A stretch of 64,000 nt of DNA from Amyelois transitella (lineage: Eukaryota > Arthropoda > Insecta > Lepidoptera > Pyralidae): positions 5,059,501 through 5,123,500 of the forward strand of contig NC_083523.1 in NCBI RefSeq assembly GCF_032362555.1, given 5' to 3'. Positions 30,996-45,150 of the stretch are shown here, in pieces (the stretch's first letter is position 1; each line of letters begins with the position of its first letter). The notes beneath the pieces were generated by a model, which was given only the letters and a program-made list of their open reading frames with translations, was not told the origin of the DNA and searched no databases. The position numbers were made by a program, and so were the translations under genes.

Positions 30996-33671
30996 ATCGT
31001 AATCATAACGTCACTAAATATACCTATGTGCCGTGCACGAAGACTGATGTCTACCATATCACAAGCCACGCTGTATCTACCTTTATTAAATTCTTCCAAG
31101 ATATGGCAGACTTGAAACACTGTCCCACGTTTTGATACGTTTACATTTAAAATCGACATAATTAAACATTACGAGTTAACAATGAAATCGTGACTTTGAA
31201 TGACTACTTAATTTAGAATATTATTGATGATTACCAATCAAGATAAAATCTGTAAAGCCATTAATTTTGTACAATTACTAATTTGCGTTTTCGCACTGAT
31301 GTTGCCATAATAAGTAGGTATTCACTAAGCTTTATTAGCATTGTCGTGTGGCTCCCTATTGAAGTCATTTTGTATTTAACGTAATATATTGCAGGACTTG
31401 CGATTGAATGACTGCATTAATTAATATATATCTTCATGAGAGCTTGTGAAATATAGTCCCTGTAATAGAGTATTAATATATTTTAGTTTTAATGGTTGTG
31501 TAATATAGAATTCGATCTGAAATTAGTTTATATTCGTAAGTAATGTAATTATTTTGCATATATAATTTGTACATTATGTTGTCGACCAGATATTGGTAAC
31601 AGTATCCATTTACTTTGATTCTCAAAGTGTGGTTTACTGTGTTATATTTTCAAAGGTTGGGCAGTCTGTATTAAGTTGCGTAGTAAGAGTACTGTAGATA
31701 GTTTGGCTGCTTCAGGAATTTGTGGCCCACTGTGATATAGAAAAAGGCGCTGTCCGTATTCCATTTTATTCATGAATCCGCAAGCCACTGTTAAATAATA
31801 TATTTTTGTTGTAGTATAATTATTTTTATTATATTGTTTCATAAATGTGTCATTTGTTACAACTAAGTTTTTTTTTGGTGGGACCATAACGTTATGTAAG
31901 TGCCTTATGTGTGTGTGTAAATGGCGAATACTTATATAAAAAAATAAAATTATTGCAATATGGAAACTATTTTTTTTTATTAGTTAAGTAGTTTATGCCT
32001 TGGGCGTGGGTCTCGCTGGTAAATACAATAAAAAAATATTATTTTCTTCACATTAGTGAGATTTAATATTTGAACAAAAATAATCTATAGGTACATAAAA
32101 TATTTACAATTCCTTAGTTTACCACTTAATGTCAACATACCCTGTTCGCTTTTCAACCGTTGCTTTGAACAAAACAGTTCATAACTTGTTGATGGCAAGA
32201 CCAATATACAGAATTACCAGAATATGACAAATATCAAACATAAATTAAATATTTCATAATATGCAATGGCGAAGATTTAGCTTTTTATTACGCTTACGTG
32301 ACTCATTCACAACATGTTGAAAAGGGAAAAGAGGGTTTGGATTCTAATGTAGAATACATACCATAATATATATGCTCTATGAAATAACTAATCATCTAAT
32401 AACACAGTCCCGAACGTTTCCTTAACATAATCTTGAAAAGATTATTTCCTCATAACAATGACTGTTGTCTAATGGCATCGCACTACTCCAACTCTAAAAA
32501 GATTGTTGATATTCAGATACAAGTTGTACAATGTACATCACTTTTGACATTCAATCTGTTAACAACATGAAGTGAACTATATCATCAGAACGACGCAAAC
32601 AATAAAAGCGATTAGTATGAATTGAGAGTAATTTACAAGAGCAATGTCTGCCTCAGTAAAAATAGATTTGACATGTAGGTGTTTTCACGTTCATGGACAT
32701 CACCCATTCTTGTTTTATATTTTATGAATTGTAACACAATAAGAAACGTATTTAGTAAAACTAATATCTTTGTTCTAGACATATTATATTTTGTACAATT
32801 TCATTTGTACAAATAGATCTATAAACACAGTATACACAATACAAAAAATATTTAGGAACCGTGGTTAAGTATGATCAAGAAAACAATGTAACATAAACTA
32901 TCAGATAAAAAGACCATCTGAAGCAATGTCTACAAGTTGAGATCTAGATCGTAAGAAAACATTGCAATACAAACATAAATTCGATTGTTATAATCGTCAG
33001 TCGAGAATTAGACCGACTAAATGATAATTCGGTGAATATCAAAGCCCTCCAAGCCAGCACCAAACAGGCGTGATTCCATTCCAACTGCCACCCGAACAAT
33101 CTTTAGATCATCATGAGAAACCTTATATAATTTTACACATTAAGTTAACATTCGCATTTTCAAACATAATCGTAAGCTTCACTTTTTTAATGCGACATCT
33201 ATACATAAAAAGCGAATAACACCACTTATTTGTCCATATTAATACGTTTTAGATTTTTATTTACAATGCCTTTTTACTATATACTTGATAAGAATTCTTT
33301 GTTTTACCATCCGTTTTAGTTTTGCTTTGGCCATGCAAATTCATAAACTATTCAGAAAATAACAGAATTGATTGTAATCACATAGCACTCAGTTGAAGCT
33401 ATTAATAATGCCTAAACTTCTTTATATTTGCAATAAAATTATTTCTGTTCTTTGCATAAATATATTTTATCTCAATAAAGATGAATTCATAGTGCAAAAT
33501 ATACATAGCGTTGTAATTATTTTATTAATTGTTATAAAATAATGTTTACAATAAGTATGTAACCGGGTAACATGAATATAGGCGTACAAAGAATCATCAA
33601 TGTGATGCTGATGAGATGATTTTTTTTATATTTACAAACAGTAAGTCTAGATGCGAAAAAAAGGGGGGAGT
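30996..33671. other. Convergent 3' UTRs of the SH3 adaptor and CHIC genes
   Basis: No coding exon seen. The plus-strand gene probably ends near the AATAAA-containing 'aaaaaaataaaattattgc' at about 31940-31960. The remaining 1.7 kb up to the CHIC stop is free of recognised repeats and very AT-rich, as expected for a long 3' UTR on the minus strand, but its end is not determined. Confidence 0.45.
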
Positions 33672-36423
<2,752 letters not shown>

Positions 36424-37574
36424 TTTACTTTAACACTAACTAAATTACAGCTGTAAGATATTATAAACACATAACAAACCAGGACTGTTTGTAAAATAAT
36501 TTTTATTCATGGAAGAGAAAAGTGACGTTCCATTTCGTAAACACTTTACTTTTTAAATCTGTTTGCTGTCTGTCATTACACGGTATCGTGAAGGCAGGAT
36601 TTTGACAATATAAGTGTTGCCGCATGAAAAAAAAAGTTAGATATAATAAACGTTTGTACACAATAAGCGGGCCGGGCCTATGAATGGGTTTCGATTAACG
36701 TCCGTTGTTTCGCTTGCAGTTTCAATGGCTCTCTAATGGCGAACACTAACGCCATTTGAGAGTCAATCCAAGCATTCCTTGTCAAAATTCGGTGGTCCGG
36801 TTTTTACCTGGCAAAAGCCGCGTGACGCGAAGGTGGTACGCGTACAGGATCATGGTTACAGGTGGCCCTCGGTCACTTCTAGACCACGCCATCGAGATAA
36901 ACTCTAGGAGGATGATAATCTGCAGGAATCCAGAGCAAAAGTTCAAAAGATATTAAGAGCATTAAAGCCATTTAATGAGCGTTTCTTATTTTTGACGTTT
37001 AAATCAATGAGCTCTTTCTGATCTCTCTGATTTTTGTATGTTCCGAAAAACCATTGAGCAGATTGAGGTCAAACGCACTTAAATTACCAGTAAAATATTA
37101 TCCACATCTATACATGTAGTACAACAGTAAAAATATTTTGTCTGTACATTTAGTATTTTTGACTAAAATGGATAGAAGGACACTTAAATGAATAATAGAA
37201 AGCAATTTTTTTTTAAATTTCTTCTCTGTCTATCTTTATGTATAATCACGCTTATCTCCGAAAGTACTGAACCGATTTACTTAAATCTTTCGCCAATTGC
37301 TTTGTTTTAATTCAGAAAAACATTTAAAGATTGTTTGTTCAAAATCGGTTCACTAAAAATAAAGTTATCGACATTTGAATTAACTCAAGGCATGAGTTTG
37401 CCTTGAGTTCATTCAAATTTAAAATTAGTTACAAATAGATTACAAAATTTCAAATTCAAAATCATTTATACGACAGCATAATACCTATATCATATAAATA
37501 TAAGTGAAAATCAGTTTGATAATATTCTGGTTTTGCCACACATAACATGCGTAATTCTCACGTAAAAAGATTTT

Positions 37575-37846
37575 TGGTTTGTTAGTCTACTTTAGTGGTT
37601 CCCGACACCAATACAAAAAAGAATAGGACCACTCCATCTCTTTCCCATGGATGTCGTAAAAGACGACTAAGGGATAGGCTTACTACAAATTTGATTCTTT
37701 TTTTGGCGATGGGCCAGCAACCTATCACTTTTTGAAACTCAATTCTATTATTAAGCCAAATAGCTGAACGTGGCAATACATTCTTTTCAAGCCTATTGGC
37801 TCTGTCTACCCCGCAAGAGATATAGGCGTAACCATATGTATGTTTG
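37575..37846 (+). repeat. ATGT-tailed family A copy, nearly full
   Basis: Carries in order 'tggttcccgacaccaataca', 'gaataggaccactccatctc', 'gtcgtaaaagacgactaagg', 'gcgatgggccagcaacctat', 'gccaaatagctgaacgtggc', 'ccccgcaagagatataggcg' and a short ATGT tail. It serves as the reference for the other copies. Confidence 0.7.
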
Positions 37847-37849
37847 TAG

Positions 37850-38152
37850 TTCGATGGTCAAGTGGTTGGCGCGTGAGACTGTGAAGTTGGCGGTGCAAGT
37901 TCGAGTCCCAACAAAAACAAGATTTTTTTATTAAAGATATTTGTGTTGTTTGAGGTTTATTAAAAAAAAATTGAAAATCAAAAAACTACATATAATAAAA
38001 CGGTAAAAATATTTTGTCTATACATATAATATTTTGACTGAAACGGATAGAGAATTTATTTTACATTTTTTGTCTGTTTGTCTGTATCTGACTGTATGAT
38101 CAAGATTCAACTCGAAATTTACCCGGACGAAGTCGCGGGCAACAGCTAGTTA
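37850..38152 (+). repeat. tRNA-derived SINE-like element
   Basis: Directly follows the family A tail. The head 'gatggtcaagtggttggcgc' (box A-like) and 'gcaagttcgagtcccaac' (box B-like) is followed by an AT-rich body. The 3' end 'acccggacgaagtcgcgggc' 'aacagctagt' is a widespread insect repeat terminus. Confidence 0.55.
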
Positions 38153-38407
38153 TTAAATAAAATTGAAATTCCACGCGAACGATGTTTGGCTAAAAACAAA
38201 TCAAACTTTATTTATTACTTTAAATAAGTATTATATTATCTTCCTCCCCATCCCCTCTGGCGAGGAACACGGACTATGTTATGACCACACAAGATTAATG
38301 GTATCTATTAATAAAGTAATTTACATGCCAAATTTCAAATTTCTGATTCCAGTGTTTAGGACTTAGGACTGTGCTCAGAGTCAGCATCTTTATAAAAATA
38401 GATAAAT

Positions 38408-38620
38408 ACTAGCTGTCCCGGCAAACGTTGTTTTGCCACAAAAATTATTTTTAAGTAATTTCTAGAAAAAAAAAAGTTCACTAAGGGATATGAAAAATAG
38501 ATGTTAGCCAATTCTCAGACCTACTGAATATGCATGCAAAATTTGGTTAAAATCGGTATAGCCGTTTCGGAGGAGTACGGAGACAAACATTGTGACACGA
38601 GAATTTTATATATAAGATTA
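38408..38620 (+). repeat. Dispersed repeat, 'ctagctgtcccggcaaacg' family, about 210 bp
   Basis: Begins 'actagctgtcccggcaaacg', has 'attctcagacctactgaata', 'aaaatcggtatagccgtttc' and 'ggaggagtacgg', and ends 'gagaattttatatataagat'. A second copy of the same length and ends lies at 61873-62102. Confidence 0.75.
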
Positions 38621-39691
38621 GTAATACACATGGGAAATTCTTGTACACGTTGTCCAGTCCAAGTTAGGTTCGAGATTTAGTTGCTAGACTGGTGAACTGA
38701 TGCAAAGTTCGATTAAAACGTATAAGGACAGAGTATAGGTAGTTATTAATAACGGCCTATGTGTGGAACCACTATCACACTCACACATACTTACTTGTCT
38801 TGTATAGTGATAACGCGCAGCTGTGACCCAAAAAGTCTCGTGTCGTACAGCTTACACGAAGACATAATTAATGTCCTATTAGATAAAATAATCCTGATAT
38901 TAACCAACTTAAAAAAGGACGAGGTTCTCAATTCGACGTTAAATGTGTTTGTCAATTCCTCCTCCTCAGTCGTTCACTCTTGTCAGAGTGGTCGTGGTTT
39001 TATGATGATGCGTCTTCTTTGGATAATGCAGCCCCAGCGATGCGCCTCCATGCGTTACGGGAACATTGGACTATAGATGCTTGTCAATTAGTTGAATACT
39101 TTCCGGGTGGATCGTGGATGAGGATGAGTCTATGAATTTATATAGATTATATATTATATATATTCTCATCGATCTAAGTTCTGGCATGAAATGGTACTGC
39201 TAATAGTCTCGGTTTAATGAGACATATGCATTGAGGAATGAGTTAAGGAATATTTCTATGAAAATATCATGGTATGGAACCCTCATGGAATCTTTATTTC
39301 GCTTGCAGTGGCACTCATCTTTCTACTATATATGTAGTTATACATATATAGGTACCTATCTTTTATTATTGTTGTACTTGTTTAGCTCAGAAAATATTTA
39401 CTGATTTCGTGGTTAAATGTTGTTTGTAAAGATCCAATCCAATGCTTGGTTCCAATGTATTTTACTCGTTTTTGCTATGTAGATTAAAATGCTGTTAAAA
39501 ATTGAGAATTCCTAGTAAGTTATTGCAAAAGTTGCACCTTTATCCTCTTAATTCTTAAAATATGGTTAATATTTGATATTTGTATAGAATGAATAAGTCA
39601 TAGGCAATATTATCAAGGATGTAGGGCCGACCATGACAAATCGGACCATTTCTAAGCGGGCGTTGCCTGCATTGCTCGGATCACGCATGCG

Positions 39692-39721
39692 TATAAAAGC
39701 GACGTGTGCGCACCCTTCAGT
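39692..39721 (+). promoter_or_regulatory. Core promoter of the first cuticular protein gene (TATA + Inr)
   Basis: TATAAAAG at 39692-39699 is followed 25 bases later by TCAGT (39717-39721), the arthropod initiator, giving a start near 39719 and a 40-base leader before the ATG at 39759. Confidence 0.75.
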
Positions 39722-39758
39722 GTTCACAGCAGGTCAGACCCCGACGTACCTACACAAA

Positions 39759-40990
39759 ATGAAGGTAAGTGGACAGTTTATATACCTAAATACTTAAGTT
39801 AAAGTACTTTTAATAAGTCTGTAAATTAGTTACTTAAAAATATTTTTTTATCCTGTAATTTCAGTTTGTATCTTACTAATCTCTGGCTAACCTTAACTTT
39901 TTTATTAAGGCTGTAGTTATCTAGAGGAATAACCGTCGTTGGTGGTAAAGAGGTTAAAGTTTCCTAGTCGAAAGCGTACTCATCTTAAGCTGCCCGGATT
40001 CGAATTCCACTGAAGTCATTTTCTTTTCTCAGTTAATACCATTGCCTTTTCTAATGGCGAGCGATGTCTTATTGCGAGTAAAATCTTCTACTATTTAATA
40101 GGGAATAAAGGTATATCAAAAACCTAACAAATTTAATCCAGGATCGTGGTTATAGGCGGACCTCGGGCTTCTCTCTAGAAAAAAAAGGTCATACATATCT
40201 GGGACCAAAGCTATTGTCAAGAGGATTTTGCAACTATGACTCTTTTCACCATTCATACATATTTAACAAGGCGGTGATTTGTATTGATTAAACCCAACCC
40301 ATGTTTTTTTCACAGGTGTTGATTTTGGCTGCTATCCTGGCGGTGTGCAGAGGAGCGGCCGGCATCGTGCCCGTGGCCGCCCCTCTAGCGTACGCCCGGC
40401 CCTATGGACTCGGTCTACATGCGCCCTTAGCGGCACCCCTGGTAGCACGGCCGGCTTTTGCCTCGCCGTATGCTGTGGCCCCAGCTATCGCCAAAGTAGC
40501 CGCTCCGGTAGAGGATTACGATCCAAACCCTCAGTATTCTTACGCGTATGACATTCAGGATGCATTAACAGGTTAGTTTTAGAATATTTGTCACAAAGTT
40601 GGTTAGGTGGTAGCTTCGGTCAATATATGCCATCAATGTTAAAACGACAGTCACATCACATTCAACTTACTTAACTGCGTAAGCTCTACTAAGGTTTTCC
40701 ATTGCAAAAAGATGGAAGATGGAAATAATATTATTATCTATATAATTGGAGAAAAAATTAAATAATATTACTTTCTTTAATCAGGTGATTCAAAGAGCCA
40801 GCAAGAATCTCGTTCCGGCGACGTCGTTCAAGGCTCGTACTCGCTGGTGGAGCCTGACGGTACCCGTCGCGTGGTGGAATACACCGCCGACCCTCAGAAC
40901 GGCTTCAACGCTGTAGTTCACAAGGAGCCCCTCGGAGGGGTGGTCAAAGCGGTGGCGCCTGTGGCCGCAGCCCCTGCCTACATTCACTAG
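39759..40990 (+). CDS. RR-2 cuticular protein A, 3 exons, 155 aa
   Basis: Structural protein of the exoskeleton; the extended Rebers-Riddiford domain binds chitin. Coding exons: 39759-39764, 40316-40571, 40785-40990. The first exon is only ATG AAG. The signal peptide is [18 protein letters not shown]. An Ala/Pro/Val-rich linker follows ([19 protein letters not shown]). The RR-2 domain starts at [20 protein letters not shown] and continues [40 protein letters not shown] and FNAVVHKEP. It ends in a short Val/Ala tail (AYIH). Unlike the other cuticle genes here, an intron (40572-40784) cuts the RR domain right after LTG. It has one substitution in a usually fixed spot: VEPDG instead of VDPDG. 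Confidence 0.93.
39930..40160 (+). repeat. SINE-like insertion in intron 1 of cuticular protein A
   Basis: 'cgtcgttggtggtaaagagg' resembles a box A region and 'ccggattcgaattccactg' a degenerate box B. 'aggatcgtggttataggcgg' after it is like the block at 36850. Low certainty on boundaries. Confidence 0.4.
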
Positions 40991-41802
40991 TCCAACAGTA
41001 TCAAATGTTTAGGCGGATTTGGAGAATGCAAGTCACTGGCTTAGAGGACTGTTCCATTTTTAAATTATTTTATTTATTGTTCATAGTTGATTTATTTTAT
41101 CGGACGGTAGAGATGTAATGATTTGCAAATAGGCAGAAGTGAAGGCATATTTTCTGAACTTTTTTATTCTAAAAGTTATTAGTTTGTACAGTAAGAAAGG
41201 TTTATTAAAGTAGGTATAGTTATTTTAGGATCCGACTTAGTTCATCTAAGGGTAATTATGTAAAGGGGAATCTCATACGATTTTAGGGAGTGTTTCGCCA
41301 GTTTAATTTCAGCAGACGACCGAATTATGTCTAAATCCGTCTAAACTACGTTTTTCCGTTTATTTGAAATGAGCTGAGTATTTATGGTTATTTATATTAA
41401 ATAAGGTTAATGCTAAGGTAATAAATAAGAGGAATCGATTTGATTTGTTTTTTTTCAATTTTATATCTCATCTTTGCGTGTTCCCATTAGTGCTTTCGCC
41501 ACTGTGTTTTGAGGCCCGGGGTTCGCTTATATTTAAAAATTGTCATTAAATAATACCTTAATCTAAAACCATTGAAGTTTCATACAAGTATGAAGTGGAG
41601 CAATATGACGCTGTGTCCTAACCTAACGTGTAAAAGTAATATCGCGTACTGAATTACTAAATGTGTGTCAGCCGCGCCTTACTTATTCCTAGTATATAAT
41701 AATAAAAAATATAACCGTGCTTGTGTACACTAAAATTATTCACATATTTCGCAGGTAGATAAATACATACTATGAATAATAGTTAAAGTAACAGTTGTAT
41801 AT

Positions 41803-41900
41803 ATACATACATACGTAAAATCACGTCTTAACCCTAACGGGGAACACAGAGCCAATAATCTTAAAATACTAAAATGCCACGTTCAAGCTGTTTATTATGT
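41803..41900 (-). repeat. Reverse fragment of ATGT-tailed family A
   Basis: Plus strand: 'atacatacatacgtaaaatc', 'acgtcttaaccctaacgggg', 'aacacagagccaataatct' and 'tgccacgttcaagctgttta'. Confidence 0.55.
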
Positions 41901-42257
41901 AGTAAAATTTATACAAAAATATTAAATTTAAGATTTGCTCCTGTAAAGACTATGCTAATGACCAAGCTAAGTAAAGACGAGCGTCGGTGGTACCCGAACA
42001 AAAAAGTGCCAAACACAGGGTGGCACAATTTCAAATTCCATTGCGATCAGAAAAGCCATACATAAAACCATGATTATTTTCTTAGTGTTTGTACATTAGT
42101 TTGGTTGTACGAGGAGCGAGAAGGCCGCGCGGCAGTGATATCGATCCTCCAGAGAGTTGAGTACACGATTGAGATTACCGCTAGGCTGAATAAACCTTTT
42201 ATCATTTGATACTTTCCATCGATATGATGCAATAAAGAGTAAACCAAATTGACATTA

Positions 42258-42500
42258 TACATACGTACATATAATCACGTCCTTATCCCTTGCGGGGTAG
42301 ACAGAGCTAACAGTCTCGATAAGACTGATAAGCCACATTCAGCTGTTTGGCTTAGATAGAATTGAAATTCGAATAGTGACAGGTTGCTAGCTCAACGCCT
42401 AAAAGAAGAATCCTAAGATTGTACGACATCTAAGGCAAAGAGATGGGTTGGTCCTATTTTTTTTTCTATTGGTGCCGGGAATCACAGGACACAAATTCTT
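42258..42500 (-). repeat. Reverse copy of ATGT-tailed family A
   Basis: Plus strand: 'catacgtacatataatcacg', 'tccttatcccttgcggggta', 'cagtctcgataagactgata', 'gccacattcagctgtttggc', 'gtgacaggttgctagctcaa' and 'ggtgccgggaatcacagg'. Nearly full length. Confidence 0.7.
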
Positions 42501-43224
42501 CAATCGATACTTTTAAATTTTCCGGTGGCGGCGGTGGCTCCCCAATTAATTAGTTACTAGGTACTTGTTCTAGTCATACAATACGAACATAGTTTATAAC
42601 AGATAAATTTATTTCAAGTATTTACGTCGTCAACGTCTTTAGATACGAATACGAGTAGGCCCATGCTTAATTCCCGTGTAGATTTCTAGGAAGTATGTTA
42701 CTCATACTTGTTTTTAATCGATACAAACCGTCTCTTTATAGTATTGCACATCTATAAGTATATATTATCTCTATATTATATCTACCTATATATATCACAT
42801 GTTCTAAAAACTTTATCCGAGAAACACATGCTTTAAATTTTAAAGCTTTCTATACCCAATCTTTATCCAATAATTAAAAAAATAAAACATAAGTAGCTCA
42901 TGTTTGAATAATCAAAATAGATGTTAACAGAGTACTTACGACTGCAATAAAAATAAGATCATTGCTAGATTTTATACTTAAGTTAACAATTATTTATGAG
43001 CTGCAAATTTCGATTCTAGGATTATAATATTTTTAAAACAGGCTATGTAATAAATGTGAGACTTAACATATTTTAATACTTATTATTTGGTGGCGTCATA
43101 CTGGTTTTGCCAAAAGTGATCCAAAATATACTTAGGTACGTCTTGCTAAGTATATATTATAATAACGTTAAAAACATAATAACGTAAATTTAAAAAAAAT
43201 AATATTATAATGCGTTCGCAATGC

Positions 43225-43415
43225 TTTTTATGAGCGCTGCCTTTTTGATTATGGATTTTCCTTTATATTTTGGGTGACTGAAAGAAATCCCAATTGGGAT
43301 TAGTCCGCCATTGTACATATTCTTTTAAATCCAATGGCTGTTTTGTAATTTGTTATATTTCTTTTTATGTGCCATAAGGAGTTTATAAATAAACAAAAAA
43401 AAAATTATCAAATGT
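43225..43415 (+). mobile_element. 3' end of a non-LTR retrotransposon (LINE)
   Basis: 'tttgggtgactgaaagaaat', 'cccaattgggattagtccgc', 'cattgtacatattctttt', then 'aaggagtttataaataaac' and a poly-A run. This is the untranslated end of a CR1/Jockey-like LINE as commonly seen in Lepidoptera; truncated at the 5' side. Confidence 0.55.
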
Positions 43416-43929
43416 AAGCAACGAAAGTTAAGGAAATAAAAGTTTCTGCTTCAATATTTGCCCAAAGCCAGTCTTATTCGTAAAAATGAGACAATAAACA
43501 GGATTGAAATAATGAGATCAATTTATAAATCGATGCATATAAATACTTCTTCCCTTAACTAATTTAAAATACCTACACACATTTAAATACTGAGATGTCT
43601 AATACAACTACTTTATCAATAAGCCTTGCACACAAAGTAGCTCGTTGATATCTTTTGTATGAAAATGTTAGTGGAACATTGTCTTTTGATGTAGGAGTTA
43701 TTATCCACTTGAAATTAAACTTTTTTACTCCTAATAACCAACCATAATCATTTCGTATAAGGGTAAAATTAGTTAAAACATATTTTTTGTAATATCCTAA
43801 AATAGTAGGTAACAGCTTTTCAGCAATCTCATAATTGTGTGCCACAATTATGTTGCTGAAAAGCTACAAAATAATTTGATGCACTATTAAAGATACATCT
43901 TTTTATCCATCATTGAAATTACATCAACT

Positions 43930-45150
43930 GAGGCGTCTAGTTTCAAAGTCCGCTAAAAGACTTTTTCATAAAAATTGAGGTAATAGATAAAAATGGCGCC
44001 AGGACGTATTCTTTTTATGATGTCATTATCATCTCTCATCAAAAACTGGCAAAACTTATAGAAATTTGCACTCAAAACTTTACATTCATTGCAAATCCCG
44101 CTAAAATACGTGTTGTTTACTTCAAAATCCGCTAAAAAGAAATTAGCCAATGACAGCGCGGTATTGTGATCACGTGTCATTCAAAACAGTATGGCAGTTT
44201 TTTTATCTCAGGTGAAAGGTTGCTCCGGTTTTTTATTGTTTTTAATAAGAAAACATGGAGAATTTAGTTCAATTTGTGCAAAAATGTGATCCTAAGGAAG
44301 CGCGGAAGAAACTACGCGACATTCCTTCATGGAAACGCACTTAGGAAACTCGAAAACTGTAGGTAAAAAGTTACTGTAAAACTACTTTCAAAGTGTTTTG
44401 ATGGTGTTATGCAAAATGAGTAATTAGTATAGTTATATATTGTAGGTACATTAATTTTTCAGTCAACACGTACTTACAAAGTACCTTCATTATATTTAGT
44501 TTTAATATTCACATTTAATTTTAATATCAACCTGATATTTAACGTTTAAGGATTGTTAAATTAACTACCGACTTCGTACTTAGTATTGAATACTGTTTAG
44601 CAAAAAAATAAATGATATAATGATGCGTATGACGGTCCACGCTTCTTGAAAATTAATCTGATAATAAACAATGGAATAAAATCGAATAATGCGTGGTATG
44701 TACTACCTGACATAATCCATTCACATTAATGCTTTTACCTGCTTTTTCCAATGATAGTATTAAAACTGCTAATATTTTATTAATTATTTTGTTTTATTTT
44801 TAAAACCAAAATTTATTCACTTACTGTCTTGTCCGTATTGCATAACGCTTTTTATTGCTAGTCCCTGTTTGCAACAAATCCCTCTAAAACTCTTGACGTT
44901 TGTTTCAAACTCCCTTTAAATTGATTGTTCGTAGCAAAATACGCCATAATGAAAATATTTTACGTTATATTTAAAATTATAACATGCATTTCCAAATAAA
45001 TAGGTTAGTTCCGGTATTACCAGAGTAGAATCCACAAAACCTGCTAGTATTTTTTGTCTTAGTGGTAAATTTAATATAAAAAAAACGTTTTTTATATATT
45101 CCTTAAATTTTTGAAACAGCATTTTAGCGGACTTTGATACTAGATGACTC
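43930..45150. mobile_element. Unassigned 1.2-kb element with terminal inverted repeats and AACT target duplication
   Basis: The left end GAGGCGTCTAGTTTCAAAG, continuing to CCGCTAAAA, is matched by the reverse complement of the right end GAGTCATCTAGTATCAAAG, also continuing to CCGCTAAAA: about 28 bases with few differences. The bases AACT flank both ends (43926-43929 and 45151-45154). The word CCGCTAAAA recurs inside near the left end (about 44100 and 44130). A plus-strand frame at 44254-44343 reads MENLVQFVQKCDPKEARKKL then RDIPSWKRT. Three minus-strand frames without known domains also occur. It may be a non-autonomous derivative of a DNA transposon; superfamily not recognised. Confidence 0.6.

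Larger units (their letters stand above)
36424..39680. other. Repeat-filled gap between CHIC and the first cuticle gene
   Basis: No gene recognised. It begins with the CHIC promoter/5' UTR side. A GC-richer block at 36660-36960 ('aagccgcgtgacgcgaaggt', 'ggatcatggttacaggtggc') resembles a dispersed repeat; a similar 'ggatcgtggttataggcgga' lies at 40141. Two related AT-rich copies sharing 'gtaaaaatattttgtct' are at 37120 and 38004. Family A, tRNA-like and 'ctagctgtcccgg' repeats are listed separately. Confidence 0.45.
40991..43929. other. Gap after cuticular protein A, with several repeats
   Basis: 3' UTR of cuticular protein A, then a reverse family A fragment (41803-41900), a SINE-like fragment (about 41968-42110, 'gagcgtcggtggtacccg'), a longer reverse family A copy (42258-42500) and a LINE 3' end (43225-43415). 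No gene seen. Confidence 0.5.
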
